A DNA stretch of 64,000 bases, from NCBI RefSeq assembly GCF_905404315.1, contig NC_066283.1, positions 9,052,001 to 9,116,000 of the forward strand. Reading direction: 5' to 3'. Numbering within the stretch: the first letter of the stretch is position 1; every line of letters begins with the position of its first letter. Shown here piece after piece: positions 46,879 to 55,540 of this stretch. The position numbers were made by a program, and so were the translations under genes. The notes under the pieces were generated by a model. The model was not told where the DNA came from, searched no databases, and worked only from the letters and a program-made list of their open reading frames with translations. This DNA comes from Leptidea sinapis (lineage: Eukaryota > Arthropoda > Insecta > Lepidoptera > Pieridae).

Positions 46879-47480
46879 AGATTAGTTTAGTCACTTTTAC
46901 ATTTACTCATTTATACAATATTGTATATTCGCCTAAATATTCTACTGTTTACTTATCTTAACGTTCTGTTGTCATGTCTGTATAATTGTATTTATATATT
47001 TATTATGTATTTTGTTTTCTCAGTGAAACTACTTATTAATTAATTATTACTGTTACTAGGATATAACCAATATTGTAATTTTTAAATTTTATATAACTAT
47101 TTTGTTACAAGAGTGATGTATCTGTTTGTTTCATTAACAAATAAAATAAAAAAATGCGGTCACTATAACTAGGTTAGCGGGAGTGAAAATATTTTAAAGC
47201 TGTTATTAATCTTATCAGGCGCCTCATTACAGACTACATTTTAAGCTTTAAACAATAAATATTTGTCATAACCATAGACTTATAATTCACTAGCGTATAG
47301 ACAAGGCGTACGAGAGATAGAAAACGAAAGAGAATCCATACTGTAACCGATTCGGATGTGCAAGTCATAAACAGTCAGCCACGCTTGGAATCATTTAATA
47401 TTTTGAATATTAGACTAGGTAACGTACACATTAGCAGATCAAAGTTTAAGTTCTATTTAAATTATTTTACGCCATCACTT
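46879..47480. other. AT-rich stretch, nothing recognised
   Basis: No frame with motifs and no named repeat between the LINE-A poly(A) and the hairpin. Confidence 0.4.
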
Positions 47481-47533
47481 GAAGAAAAACATTAACAGAA
47501 ACGATAATGTCGTTTCTGTTGATGTTTTTCTTT
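47481..47533. repeat. Near-perfect short hairpin (24-bp stem, 5-nt loop)
   Basis: Positions 47,482-47,504 pair with 47,510-47,532. The single base difference becomes a G-U pair in RNA, so the 23-bp stem is fully paired, with a G-U extension at its base. The loop is TAATG. It could be a decayed MITE, a small-RNA hairpin, or a terminator-like structure. Nothing nearby decides. Confidence 0.8.
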
Positions 47534-49019
47534 AAAAAAATTATACAGAAATCGTGTATCTAATTAGCTAGCAATATATAACGCAAGACAATAATCATCG
47601 TTACAACATATAATAACGGAATTTAAAAAAAATATCAATAGTAAAGTCTTAAAATGCTAACACAAAATAAACGAATAATGTAGGTATAGTTTTGAACAGG
47701 TAGATTCGAACACTCTACACAAAATCTTCCAAAAAGTACGCAGGAACTTAACATTTCTTGCCGTACGCCATATGAAGTTGTTAATGATCAAGTGTATTGT
47801 AAGTATTAAAACCTTTTGAACCCACAGGATTTACAGATCCAATTTACCTTATTAAAATATTATGATAATGGCAGAGACTCCCGACGTCGCTACATTACAC
47901 ACACGAGAGTTCTCCGCACAAATTGGAAAACTACAAAGTAAACGTGGTAAGAATTAATGTAGAAATAGAAATCCTAATATATTACATTTATTTACTATAC
48001 GTCATGAAGCTACATCAGTTCGTAAAGGGGCTTTAATATGGTAGACCAGTGCTGAAGCCTTTGAAAATGATAGAAAATGAAAAAAAATAGTAAAAATAAA
48101 TTACGGGCGATCTTAAGACGGGAAATGGAAGAGCCCCTCTTATCTCTCTTCTTATTTTCGATTGAAAATTAGGGTTCTTTTTCGATACGACCCTGGTCTA
48201 TGGGGAGAAGAACTGATATAAAATTCCCAGTCAATATTTTAAATTATATAACAACTTAGCCTATTTAATATAATTTTAGGTGTCCTGCACAGAATACTAG
48301 AAAAATAATAATAATAGAATATATAATAGTAGAATAGAATTAAAAAACAATTGAAAATTTATAAAGACATTAACTTTTTTGATTTGCAATTATGTTGCTG
48401 TTGAAAAATGTTGATAATGTTTTCAGCTGAAATTCATCGCCTAACTCTTAAAGGGAACTGAGAACTTTGCTATTTCAAAATACATTATTTTATTGTATGT
48501 CGGAATATTCAACGCATTATTATTTATTACTAGCTGATACCCGCGACTTCGTCCGCGTACAGACATGACGAGGTACTTATAAAAATCTTTGTTTCTTAAA
48601 ACTTTATACTAAATGAAGATATTTTAATTTTATTTCTTTTAAGTGTCTGTAATAGGTTGGTCTACAACAGTAGGATTTTTCTAGATAACATCAGGTAAAC
48701 CATTACATTTCGTTGTTTTTTTTGTCATATGTAATATTAAATAGTAATTTTTTTATGTAAGTATGGGTAGGCCTACGAAAGGTGCCGCGCGACTTAAACA
48801 ATATAGATCCCAAGAAACGAGAACATTAAAAAAGTATCAACTCCAAAAAATGCTGTACACTAATACAGTAGATATATGAGTGTTACAGTCTTAACAGCTG
48901 GTATTTGTTTGGAGCTGGTCTGAAGTAGGTTTACATAAGTTTACTTGTTTCGGTTAAAACTAAATAATTTAAGTTAATATAAGTTGAGTCTAAGAGACTA
49001 ATTTAAGTTAAGTCTTAAT
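47534..49019. other. AT-rich intergenic stretch
   Basis: About 1.5 kb without genes. It contains the repeat head at 48,529 and ends at the leader of the LOA-like LINE. Confidence 0.4.
48529..48580 (+). repeat. 'tagctgatacccgcgacttcgtccgcg' repeat head
   Basis: The phrase 'actagctgatacccgcgacttcgtccgcgta' is a very common lepidopteran repeat head. The remainder of the element is not recognisable here. Confidence 0.6.
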
Positions 49020-49374
49020 TTATTAACTCCGCCTCCATATCCTTCCCTATATCAAAGGGTTGGTATGGTGCCGGTCCCAAGCCCGGATAAAGGAGGAGGG
49101 AATCCAAGCCAAGTTGTGAGACGTACCGTGACGAGGGCTGCGTGTCTGGGGGAGAGCTCAGACTTTAACGGTGTACTTCCGATACCTGGGCATCTCAGAG
49201 TGTTATTTTATGCCCTTCGGCCAGTAAGCGGGGCTCTGCTGGTTCGTGACCTTTATTTCCCTAGCTTCTCGTGGGAACAAAGTGGAGGAAAATAATATAT
49301 TAAATTGTATTTTGTCTAACATAGGTGCAAACCTATCTATCTCGGAACCCGAGGGTGAGCGGCTAGACGCCCCC

Positions 49375-50528
49375 ATGGGAACCGAAAACTTACCTCAGGT
49401 CGAGAGGCCAATCCCAGGCGAGCTGGCAACCGTTAAGGAAACCACAACGCCTACGGAAACAGACTCGAAACTGAGAAATATAAAGACGAAGCCAAAGAAG
49501 CTGTCCGGTGCAGCCCGGAAAAGATTCAGAAAGCTTCTCCAAACGGATATGCCTGTAGAGGAAGCAAAGGCGTTAGCCAAAATGCCTTGGAATGACCTAC
49601 AGAAAGCAGGTCACAACCCTCCACCACCTGAAGCGAAAGCTGAAAAACGTGGCAGGTCAGAGGAGATTTCTCCGAAAACCCAGCCGAAGAAGGTACCCAG
49701 GCTAGATGACACTCAGTCAACCTCGGGGAGACCTAGCTTCAAGGAGGTAACCGGGTCCTCACGTGTGGGCATTCGACATACCCATACTATGAGCGAGGAC
49801 GAAATGCAGAAAGTGCGCCGCGCACTTCTTGCTTTGATTACCGGGGCTGAACAAGGTACCGGGCCGACATTTTAGGCTTTGCCCACAAGCCTGGCTGGAT
49901 TCTGGTGACTTGTGAAAATGATTTCAGCCGAGAGTGGCTTGTGGACAAAGTCAAGGATCTGAAGCCGTGGCCGGAGGCAGAGCTCTCATTTATGTGAGAG
50001 GAACAACTGCTCAAACCCTCCATAGCCACGACTTTTCTGCCGAACACTGAGGCTGACACAGTTGAAGAGGCACTGAAGTTGATCCGAGCGCAAAATGCGG
50101 GACTGAACACCGAACACTGGAAGGTGCTCCACGCGAGGGAGGACAAGGGAGGCCAAGTGGTAACTTTTTCCTTGGACGATCCCTCCGCGGAGACTCTGAA
50201 AGAGTCCGAGTGCAGAGCTGCCCTTGGTTTTAGAAAGATTAATTTTAAGATCAAGGGCGTCTCTGAGGGTTCCGCAGCAGCGAGTGGACAGCAACCCACC
50301 CAGACTAGCGGGCCTGTGCGACCAGGAACATCCGGGATCTCAAGGACCCCGCAATGGCCGGCTGCCCCCACAACTACGTTCCGGGGCAAAGGGCCAATGT
50401 CGAGGAACGTCTCAGGTCCCCTCAGGGGAGGGAAGGATCAGAGTCGGGCTAATTCTGGCCGCGGGCGGAAACACCCATACCAGAAGACAGACCGACCTAA
50501 GCCTTCCACCTCCGGTGGGATCGAATGA
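49375..50528 (+). pseudogene. LOA-like LINE ORF1, frameshifted
   Basis: The first in-frame ATG is at 49,375. The first ~160 codons are charged and low complexity (LSGAARKRFRKLL, KRGRSEEISP). A frameshift lies just before 49,866. The next frame gives LGFAHKPGWILVTCENDFSR, REWLVDKVKDLKPWPEAEL, a TGA at 49,995-49,997, then KPSIATTFLPN, LIRAQNAGLNTEHWKVLHA and a basic, glycine/serine-rich tail. The aromatic block resembles the DUF4780-type domain of insect LINE ORF1 proteins (from memory). ORF1 ends at TGA 50,526-50,528, overlapping the ORF2 start as ATGA. Confidence 0.7.
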
Positions 50529-51783
50529 CGCACCGCAGAAATAGGGCGAGGATACTCCAGGCAAACCTCCACCACGCCAAAGCTGCTACTGCAGTAATGG
50601 AGAAATGCCTCGCGAGTAATGAGATCCTCTTTGCCCTACTACAAGAGCCGTGGGTTAACACCGGCAAAATACTGGGACTGAACACCGCTGGTAAGTTAAT
50701 CTACAATATAGCGGATCAAAACCCAGAGCTTGCATAGTCTTCAACAAGAACGCTAATTTCTTACCTGTTACAGAGGTCTGCACTGACGACCTTGTTGCGG
50801 CGTATATCTATTTCAAAGGTTGGGAAGGCACCAAGGTGATCGTTTGCTCGGCGTACCTTCCATATGAAGAAAGAGACCCGACAACAGAATTGGCGAGAGT
50901 GGTCGAGTATGCACGACGCAACAACGCCGAACTGATTGTCGGGGCCGACGTCAATGCGCACCACACAACTTGGGGAAGCAGCGACTTCAACCACAGAGGT
51001 GAGCAACTTCTTAATTTCGTAGACACTAACGGCCTACAGGTACTAAACAGAGGTAATAAGCCAACCTTCGTTACCTCAAACAGGCAGGAAGTTCTAGATA
51101 TTACTTTCGCTACCGACAACATTGCCAGGCGAATATCAAACTGGCGAGTCAGTGATGAAATTTCGCTATCGGATCACCGACACATAGCATTTGACATCTT
51201 GGCTTGCCTCGAAAAACAAACATATACGTTTAGGGATCCAAACTCAGGAGTAATTTGGAGAATATCCCTAAGCGCATCAGAACCCTGGATGAGCTAGAGT
51301 TGGCAGTGAAAGTAACCACGGATGGCATCACTGCCGCCTACGAGGCTAGCTGGATGGATCTTTTACAGGCGACGAGGTAGAAAACGTAAGAGTACTGATG
51401 GCCCACCACTTTCCGGGGGCTACCCATCAACCATCTGTAGCAACGCCTACACAACGGCCTCTTGACGAGGACTGGCGTAGAGCGGCAAAGATAATTATAC
51501 CCCGGGATATAAGGTGCGCCATCAAGACTCTGAAACCCTACAAGTCAAGCGGTCTAGACAACATTTTTCCAGCGCTTCTTCAAAAAGGCTTGGATATCCT
51601 AGTACCGCTACTAGTCAAGATATACCGGGTAAGCTTTGCCTGGGGCTATCTTCCAGAACAATGGACTAGGGCTAAAGTACTATTTATACCTAAGGCAGGC
51701 AGAAAGGACTACTCCCTGCCAAGCTCCTTCAGACCCATAAGCCTTACCTCCTTTCTCCTGAAGGTCATTGAGAATGTCTTGGA
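50525..51783 (+). pseudogene. LOA-like LINE ORF2, endonuclease and partial RT
   Basis: ATG at 50,525. The endonuclease region is RILQANLHHAKA, ALLQEPWVNTGK, then after a one-base loss near 50,722, IVCSAYLPYEERDP, LIVGADVNAHHTTWG, TSNRQEVLDITFA and SLSDHRHIAFD, so the catalytic E, D/N and SDH motifs are still visible. A further frameshift near 51,255 and a large in-locus deletion near 51,365 remove the linker. The RT fingers follow: IKTLKPYKSSGLDNIFP, YLPEQWTRAKVLFIPKAGR, SSFRPISLTSFLLKVIENVL, cut at 51,783. The palm motifs are absent. Confidence 0.8.
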
Positions 51784-52354
51784 TTTTTTTTTGAGAGGAG
51801 GAAATACGGTTACGTATTTACGCCCCGGAGCGGTGCGTAATATGTCTGACTCGAGTGTCCGCGTTAGCGGACACCCCATACAGCGAAGTAGGACGTGGGC
51901 CGTGGAGGCCGCAAAGACTACGCAACAACAGTCGCGGGGCGTCTCCTAAGGAGACTCGAACCTCAGACCGGCTGTGTGCTTGTGGGAAGGAGAGAGAATG
52001 GAAATGAAGATGAAATGAAGATGAAAGATGAAAAGGTGATAAGAACACACTCGCCGGCGAGTGTGGTGATGTTTAGTGTAATGTATGTAAGTGTGTATGT
52101 ATGTGTTTATGATTGTATGTATGTATGTGTGTAAGTAGTGTAAATGTTAGTGTGCATGTATGTTTGTGTTTGTGTCTGTTTGTGGAGTGTGTTTGTGGTT
52201 GTGTAAGTGGTGTATGTCAGTCCGTCAGTCAGTCCGTGTGTGAGTGAGTGTAGTGAAACGATTACAGGACGAGGACTAACGTCTCGTCGGGTATCAAAAC
52301 AATGTGTGGTGTATCTAGGGTGCGGGCCGCTGGCCATCGTCAGAGTGACGAGTG
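51784..52354 (-). other. LINE-D 3' UTR and poly(A)
   Basis: Between the ORF2 stop and the T9 run (plus strand) lie about 560 bp. They include a GT-rich zone at 52,080-52,250 with many TGTATG/TGTG words and a short GAAATGAAGAT-type repeat at about 52,000-52,035. Open frames here are by-products of the simple repeats. Confidence 0.65.
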
Positions 52355-55114
52355 CTAGTGGTTTGCGGTGGTTACGTGTCTGGGTCGTCTTATTGGGTTG
52401 AGACTATGGTGAAGGGGGTTGTACCCGCATGCCTTCCTAACCAAGATGTTGGGATGGTTAGGTGCCTTGTCAAAGAAGCGTAGCGAGATCTCTTTAAAGT
52501 GTTGAGCTATCGTTGGAAGCTCTAGGTCGCGGTGAAGGTCAACGTTTCGGATGAACCACGGGGCTCCGGTTGCCATGCGCGTGAATTTATTTTGAACTAC
52601 TTGCAAACGACGTAAGTAGCTCGGTCGGGTGTGCGCGAAAACGACGCTTGCGTATGACAGTATGGGCCGTACGATGGTTTTGTACAGCGTCACTTTGTGT
52701 TTGAGCGGAAGTTTACTTCGCCCACACACAAGTGGATAAAGGCGACTGAGGACAAATCGGGCTCTATTGCATACCGTATCAATATGTTTCTTGAAGTTCA
52801 TATTGCTGTTGAACGTGACTCCTAAGTATTTGTAATCCTTCACCCACGGTATGGGTGTTTCATACAATTTAATGACGTCGGTCGGTCGTTTTTTAGCGCG
52901 GATGCTATTCGCGTTACCGAAGAGTACCGCTGCACTCTTGGTGGGGTTCACTTCAATCCGCCATTTTCTGAACCAGTTGCCTAGTTCATCGACGGCGGCT
53001 TGAAGTACTTTAATGTTCCTGCTCAAGGTTGAGCGGTTCAATAGAGCGGAGCCAAAGTAGAGTGCCGTATCGTCAGCGTACTGAGCGAGCTGGACACTCG
53101 GAAACTTGGGAATGTCGCTCGTGAAGAGCGAGAAAAGAGTGGGAGAGAGGACTGAACCCTGTGGCACGCCAGACCTGATGGGTCTGGGTGAGGATAGGGT
53201 GCCCTCTACTCGATATCGGAAGGAGCGATCAGTAAGGTAGGCTCGTATGATGCGCACGAGCCTGTCTGGCACTCCCAATTGATACAGCTTGAATACTAAG
53301 CCGTTGTGCCATACCTTGTCGAATGCCGTCGCGACATCGAAAAACACGGCTGCCGTGGTAGCGTGAAGTTGGCGCCGTACGAGAATGTACTCGGTGAGTC
53401 GGTGAGCCTGCTGGGGACACGAGTGAGCGGATCTGAATCCGAACTGTATGTCGGGTATCAGGTTGAGCTCCGCGATGTAATGATTAAGACGCGCGAGAAT
53501 TAATCTTTCGTAGAGTTTCCCGATCGAGTTAATTAAGCTAATAGGCCTATAGCTACTCGGATTAGCTTTAGGTTTATTGGGTTTTGGGATACCGATAACA
53601 ATGGAATCCTTCCATTGTTCGGGGAACGCGCTATTAGACAATAGAATATTAAAAATGGTAACCAATAAAGTAATAAGAGTCGAGGGTAGGATTTTAAGAA
53701 CCCTATTGTTTATAGTGTCGGGCCCCGGGGCCTTCTTGGAGTGAAGCTCCTTAATGATTAGCTTCACCTCTTCGTAAGAGGTGGGTTTTATTACATCACC
53801 TGAAGGGCTCAGAGCGGAGCGACGTTCAACTTCACGATCAGCTTCGTCAACGTGTGTCGGGTCGGCTGCTGCATTTGGAGAGCACTGACTCTCGAGACTA
53901 TCGGCGAGGCATTCAGCCTTCTCATCGTCATCGAGCGCCGGCTGCAGTCCCGGTCTGTCCAAAGGAGGCATGACAGTGGGCGGCTCCTGTTTGAACGCGC
54001 GAGGCAGCTTCCAGAAAGCCACATGTGATGGCTTAAGGTTGCCGAGCAAGCGATCCCAACGTTCGCCGCGGAGTTCCGCGATACGTTCCCGTACCACCCG
54101 CTGTAGGTAGCGGAGGTGGCGCCTATTCTCGACCGACGGATACCTGTCGTAAAGTCTAGTGGCTCTGTGCTTCTGTGTGAGTAAGTTCCTGACCTTTGGA
54201 GGCAGGTTTAGGCGATGCGGTTGCATCGTCGGAACCTGCCTGGAGCAGGCCTTGATCCTATTCTGTATATGTGACGTCACATGAGAGATAGCACTGTGAG
54301 CCGTGTCGACCGAGTCGATGATGTCCGGTATAAGGTCAAGGTCGTCGGACTTGATAGACTCGAGATCCTTTTCCAGCCGTTGCCAGTCGATTACTGTTTT
54401 CGTCGGTGGTTGAAAGTTAACCGGTGGGCCTAGATTTAGGACGACGGGCCGGTGGTCTGACTCTAATTCGTGAAAAACCTCGATTGAATTTACATTGAGC
54501 GTTACGTTCTTAAGTAACGCAACGTCTAGAATGTCGGGTCGGTGCGCGACGTTATCCGGATAATGTGTTGGTTCGTCGGGTGCTATTACTGAATAGTTCA
54601 GCGTGTCTGTCAGCGAATCTAATAAGATTCCGTTTCTATTTGTGGCTCTAGTGTTCCAGCTGGAGTGTTTGGCGTTAAGATCGCCGCCCACTATGACTGC
54701 GGCCCCGTGGCCGAGTAATGCTTCTATATCTGTGTCTAATACTTGTTTGTTGGGCGGAAGATAAACTGAAATAACAGTGATCGGCTGGTGATTCGCCATA
54801 CTGACTCGGAAGGCAAAGGCCTCGATGTTAGTGAGGACCGGAGGATCTATAGGTATACAGTGTAGAGACCTTTTAAAATAAATGAGGGTACCGCCCATAC
54901 GGGTGGTGCGATCATTTCTGACTAAGTTGTAATTAGCGATACGCGGATCGCGTATACGTGGTTTTAGAAATGTCTCTTGCACTAAGAATAGGTCTAATTG
55001 ATGCTCGTGAGCGAACTCCTTCACCAAGTCTAGTTGAGACTTAAGGCCTTGGGCGTTAAAATACGCTATACGGAGCGTATGTGGTTTAACCCGTACGCTT
55101 ACGTAATTAGGCAT
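52355..55114 (-). CDS. LINE-D ORF2: endonuclease / reverse transcriptase, 919 aa
   Basis: Nicks target DNA and reverse-transcribes the element's RNA (target-primed reverse transcription). Residues ~14-230 form an apurinic-like endonuclease: IAYFNAQGL, LVQETFL (Glu47), GGDLNAKHSSW (Asp145, Asn147), RPDILDVAL, LESDHRPVVL (Asp220, His221). Residues ~445-770 form the RT: KAPGPDTINNRVLK, SYRPISLINSIGKLYERLIL, QFGFR, FFDVATAFDKVWH (592-604), SGVPQGSVLSPTLFSLF, QYADDTALYF (YADD at 679-682), then a thumb region and a C-terminal tail without RNase H. The length and lack of RNase H fit the jockey clade. No stop or frameshift is present, so it may still be competent or only recently inactive. Start ATG at 55,114 overlaps the ORF1 stop; stop TAG at 52,357-52,355. 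Confidence 0.93.
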   Translation of the reverse strand: MPNYVSVRVKPHTLRIAYFNAQGLKSQLDLVKEFAHEHQLDLFLVQETFLKPRIRDPRIANYNLVRNDRTTRMGGTLIYFKRSLHCIPIDPPVLTNIEAFAFRVSMANHQPITVISVYLPPNKQVLDTDIEALLGHGAAVIVGGDLNAKHSSWNTRATNRNGILLDSLTDTLNYSVIAPDEPTHYPDNVAHRPDILDVALLKNVTLNVNSIEVFHELESDHRPVVLNLGPPVNFQPPTKTVIDWQRLEKDLESIKSDDLDLIPDIIDSVDTAHSAISHVTSHIQNRIKACSRQVPTMQPHRLNLPPKVRNLLTQKHRATRLYDRYPSVENRRHLRYLQRVVRERIAELRGERWDRLLGNLKPSHVAFWKLPRAFKQEPPTVMPPLDRPGLQPALDDDEKAECLADSLESQCSPNAAADPTHVDEADREVERRSALSPSGDVIKPTSYEEVKLIIKELHSKKAPGPDTINNRVLKILPSTLITLLVTIFNILLSNSAFPEQWKDSIVIGIPKPNKPKANPSSYRPISLINSIGKLYERLILARLNHYIAELNLIPDIQFGFRSAHSCPQQAHRLTEYILVRRQLHATTAAVFFDVATAFDKVWHNGLVFKLYQLGVPDRLVRIIRAYLTDRSFRYRVEGTLSSPRPIRSGVPQGSVLSPTLFSLFTSDIPKFPSVQLAQYADDTALYFGSALLNRSTLSRNIKVLQAAVDELGNWFRKWRIEVNPTKSAAVLFGNANSIRAKKRPTDVIKLYETPIPWVKDYKYLGVTFNSNMNFKKHIDTVCNRARFVLSRLYPLVCGRSKLPLKHKVTLYKTIVRPILSYASVVFAHTRPSYLRRLQVVQNKFTRMATGAPWFIRNVDLHRDLELPTIAQHFKEISLRFFDKAPNHPNILVRKACGYNPLHHSLNPIRRPRHVTTANH

Positions 55115-55270
55115 CGCGAATGTGTTTATACTTTCGCCCTATATCGGTGAGGGCTCGGAATATTTTGACGTTGTCCGCCATAACTTGCAGGAGCGACGGC
55201 GGGTCGTCCCGGACAGCCTCGAGCCTGCTGGCCAGGGCTGCGATTTCATCTATGTCGAACAGCTCACAAA
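55107..55270 (-). pseudogene. LINE-D ORF1, last ~53 residues
   Basis: Directly upstream of ORF2 in another frame: ELFDIDEIAALASRL, DDPPSLLQVMADNVKIFRAL, KYKHIRDA, stop TAA at 55,109-55,107. It overlaps the ORF2 ATG by eight bases (ATGCCTAA). Going upstream the frame meets a TGA at 55,277-55,275, where similarity to a LINE ends, marking the breakpoint with the inverted piece. Confidence 0.75.
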
Positions 55271-55540
55271 ATGATCACCCGATCAGCCCGCCCGCCTGTC
55301 CTTCAGGCTTACTTTGACGCGCAGGCGACCCCTAAGGTCCCCGCGGTCACTCTTGTCCGCACGGAAGCCCCTCAGACTTCCACTGCTTCACTGGCCCAGC
55401 CGGAAACCACTCTACCGTCGAGAGCGGAGAGTGTCGCGTCGGACACGGACGGCTTCACCACCGTAAGCCGTAAAAGGAAGCGCGGTCGCGAATCGCCTTC
55501 TGTCGATGGCACGCCCGCCAAGAAAGCCGCGGCCACGACT
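55271..55540 (+). pseudogene. Inverted ORF1-like 5' piece of LINE-D
   Basis: The plus-strand frame from ATG at 55,271 reads MITRSARPPVLQAYFDAQAT, a Pro/Thr/Ser-rich stretch, then SDTDGFTTVSRKRKRGRE and GTPAKKAAATT. This is the disordered, basic style of jockey-clade ORF1 N-termini. Its orientation is opposite to ORF2, and it runs straight into satellite at 55,541. The simplest reading is the 5' part of the same LINE inverted during insertion. A separate head-to-head element is the alternative. Confidence 0.6.

Larger units (their letters stand above)
49020..51783 (+). mobile_element. LOA-like LINE, 3' part displaced by LINE-D
   Basis: The leader has 'ggtatggtgccggtcccaagcccggataaaggagg', then ORF1 and ORF2. 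The RT reading frame stops dead at 51,783 where the poly-T of the minus-strand LINE-D begins. The second half of the RT, the RNase H and the 3' UTR are not found on the other side in this window. Clade assignment rests on the endonuclease start (ILQANLHHAKAA...LLQEPWV) and RT style (FRPISLTSFLLK). Confidence 0.75.
51784..55540 (-). mobile_element. LINE-D: jockey-like LINE with intact ORF2 and inverted 5' piece
   Basis: Minus-strand insertion whose poly(A) is the T9 run at 51,784-51,792. In sense order it contains an inverted ORF1 5' piece (55,540-55,271), the ORF1 3' end (55,270-55,107), complete ORF2 (55,114-52,355) and a 3' UTR. The right edge abuts satellite DNA. No target-site duplication is evident. 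The intact ORF2 indicates a younger insertion than its host element. Confidence 0.8.

Noticed and set aside
51780..51800. 'AAATCCAAGA' next to the LINE-D poly(A) (minus strand) resembling the satellite 'aaatccaaga' as a possible target duplication
   Set aside because: It is only about 10 bp, partly made of the poly(A) itself, and does not sit at the matching junction of the other end. Treated as coincidence.
51895..52337. Open frames on both strands in the GT-rich zone
   Set aside because: They arise from TGTATG/TGTG simple repeats within the LINE-D 3' UTR and have no protein motif.
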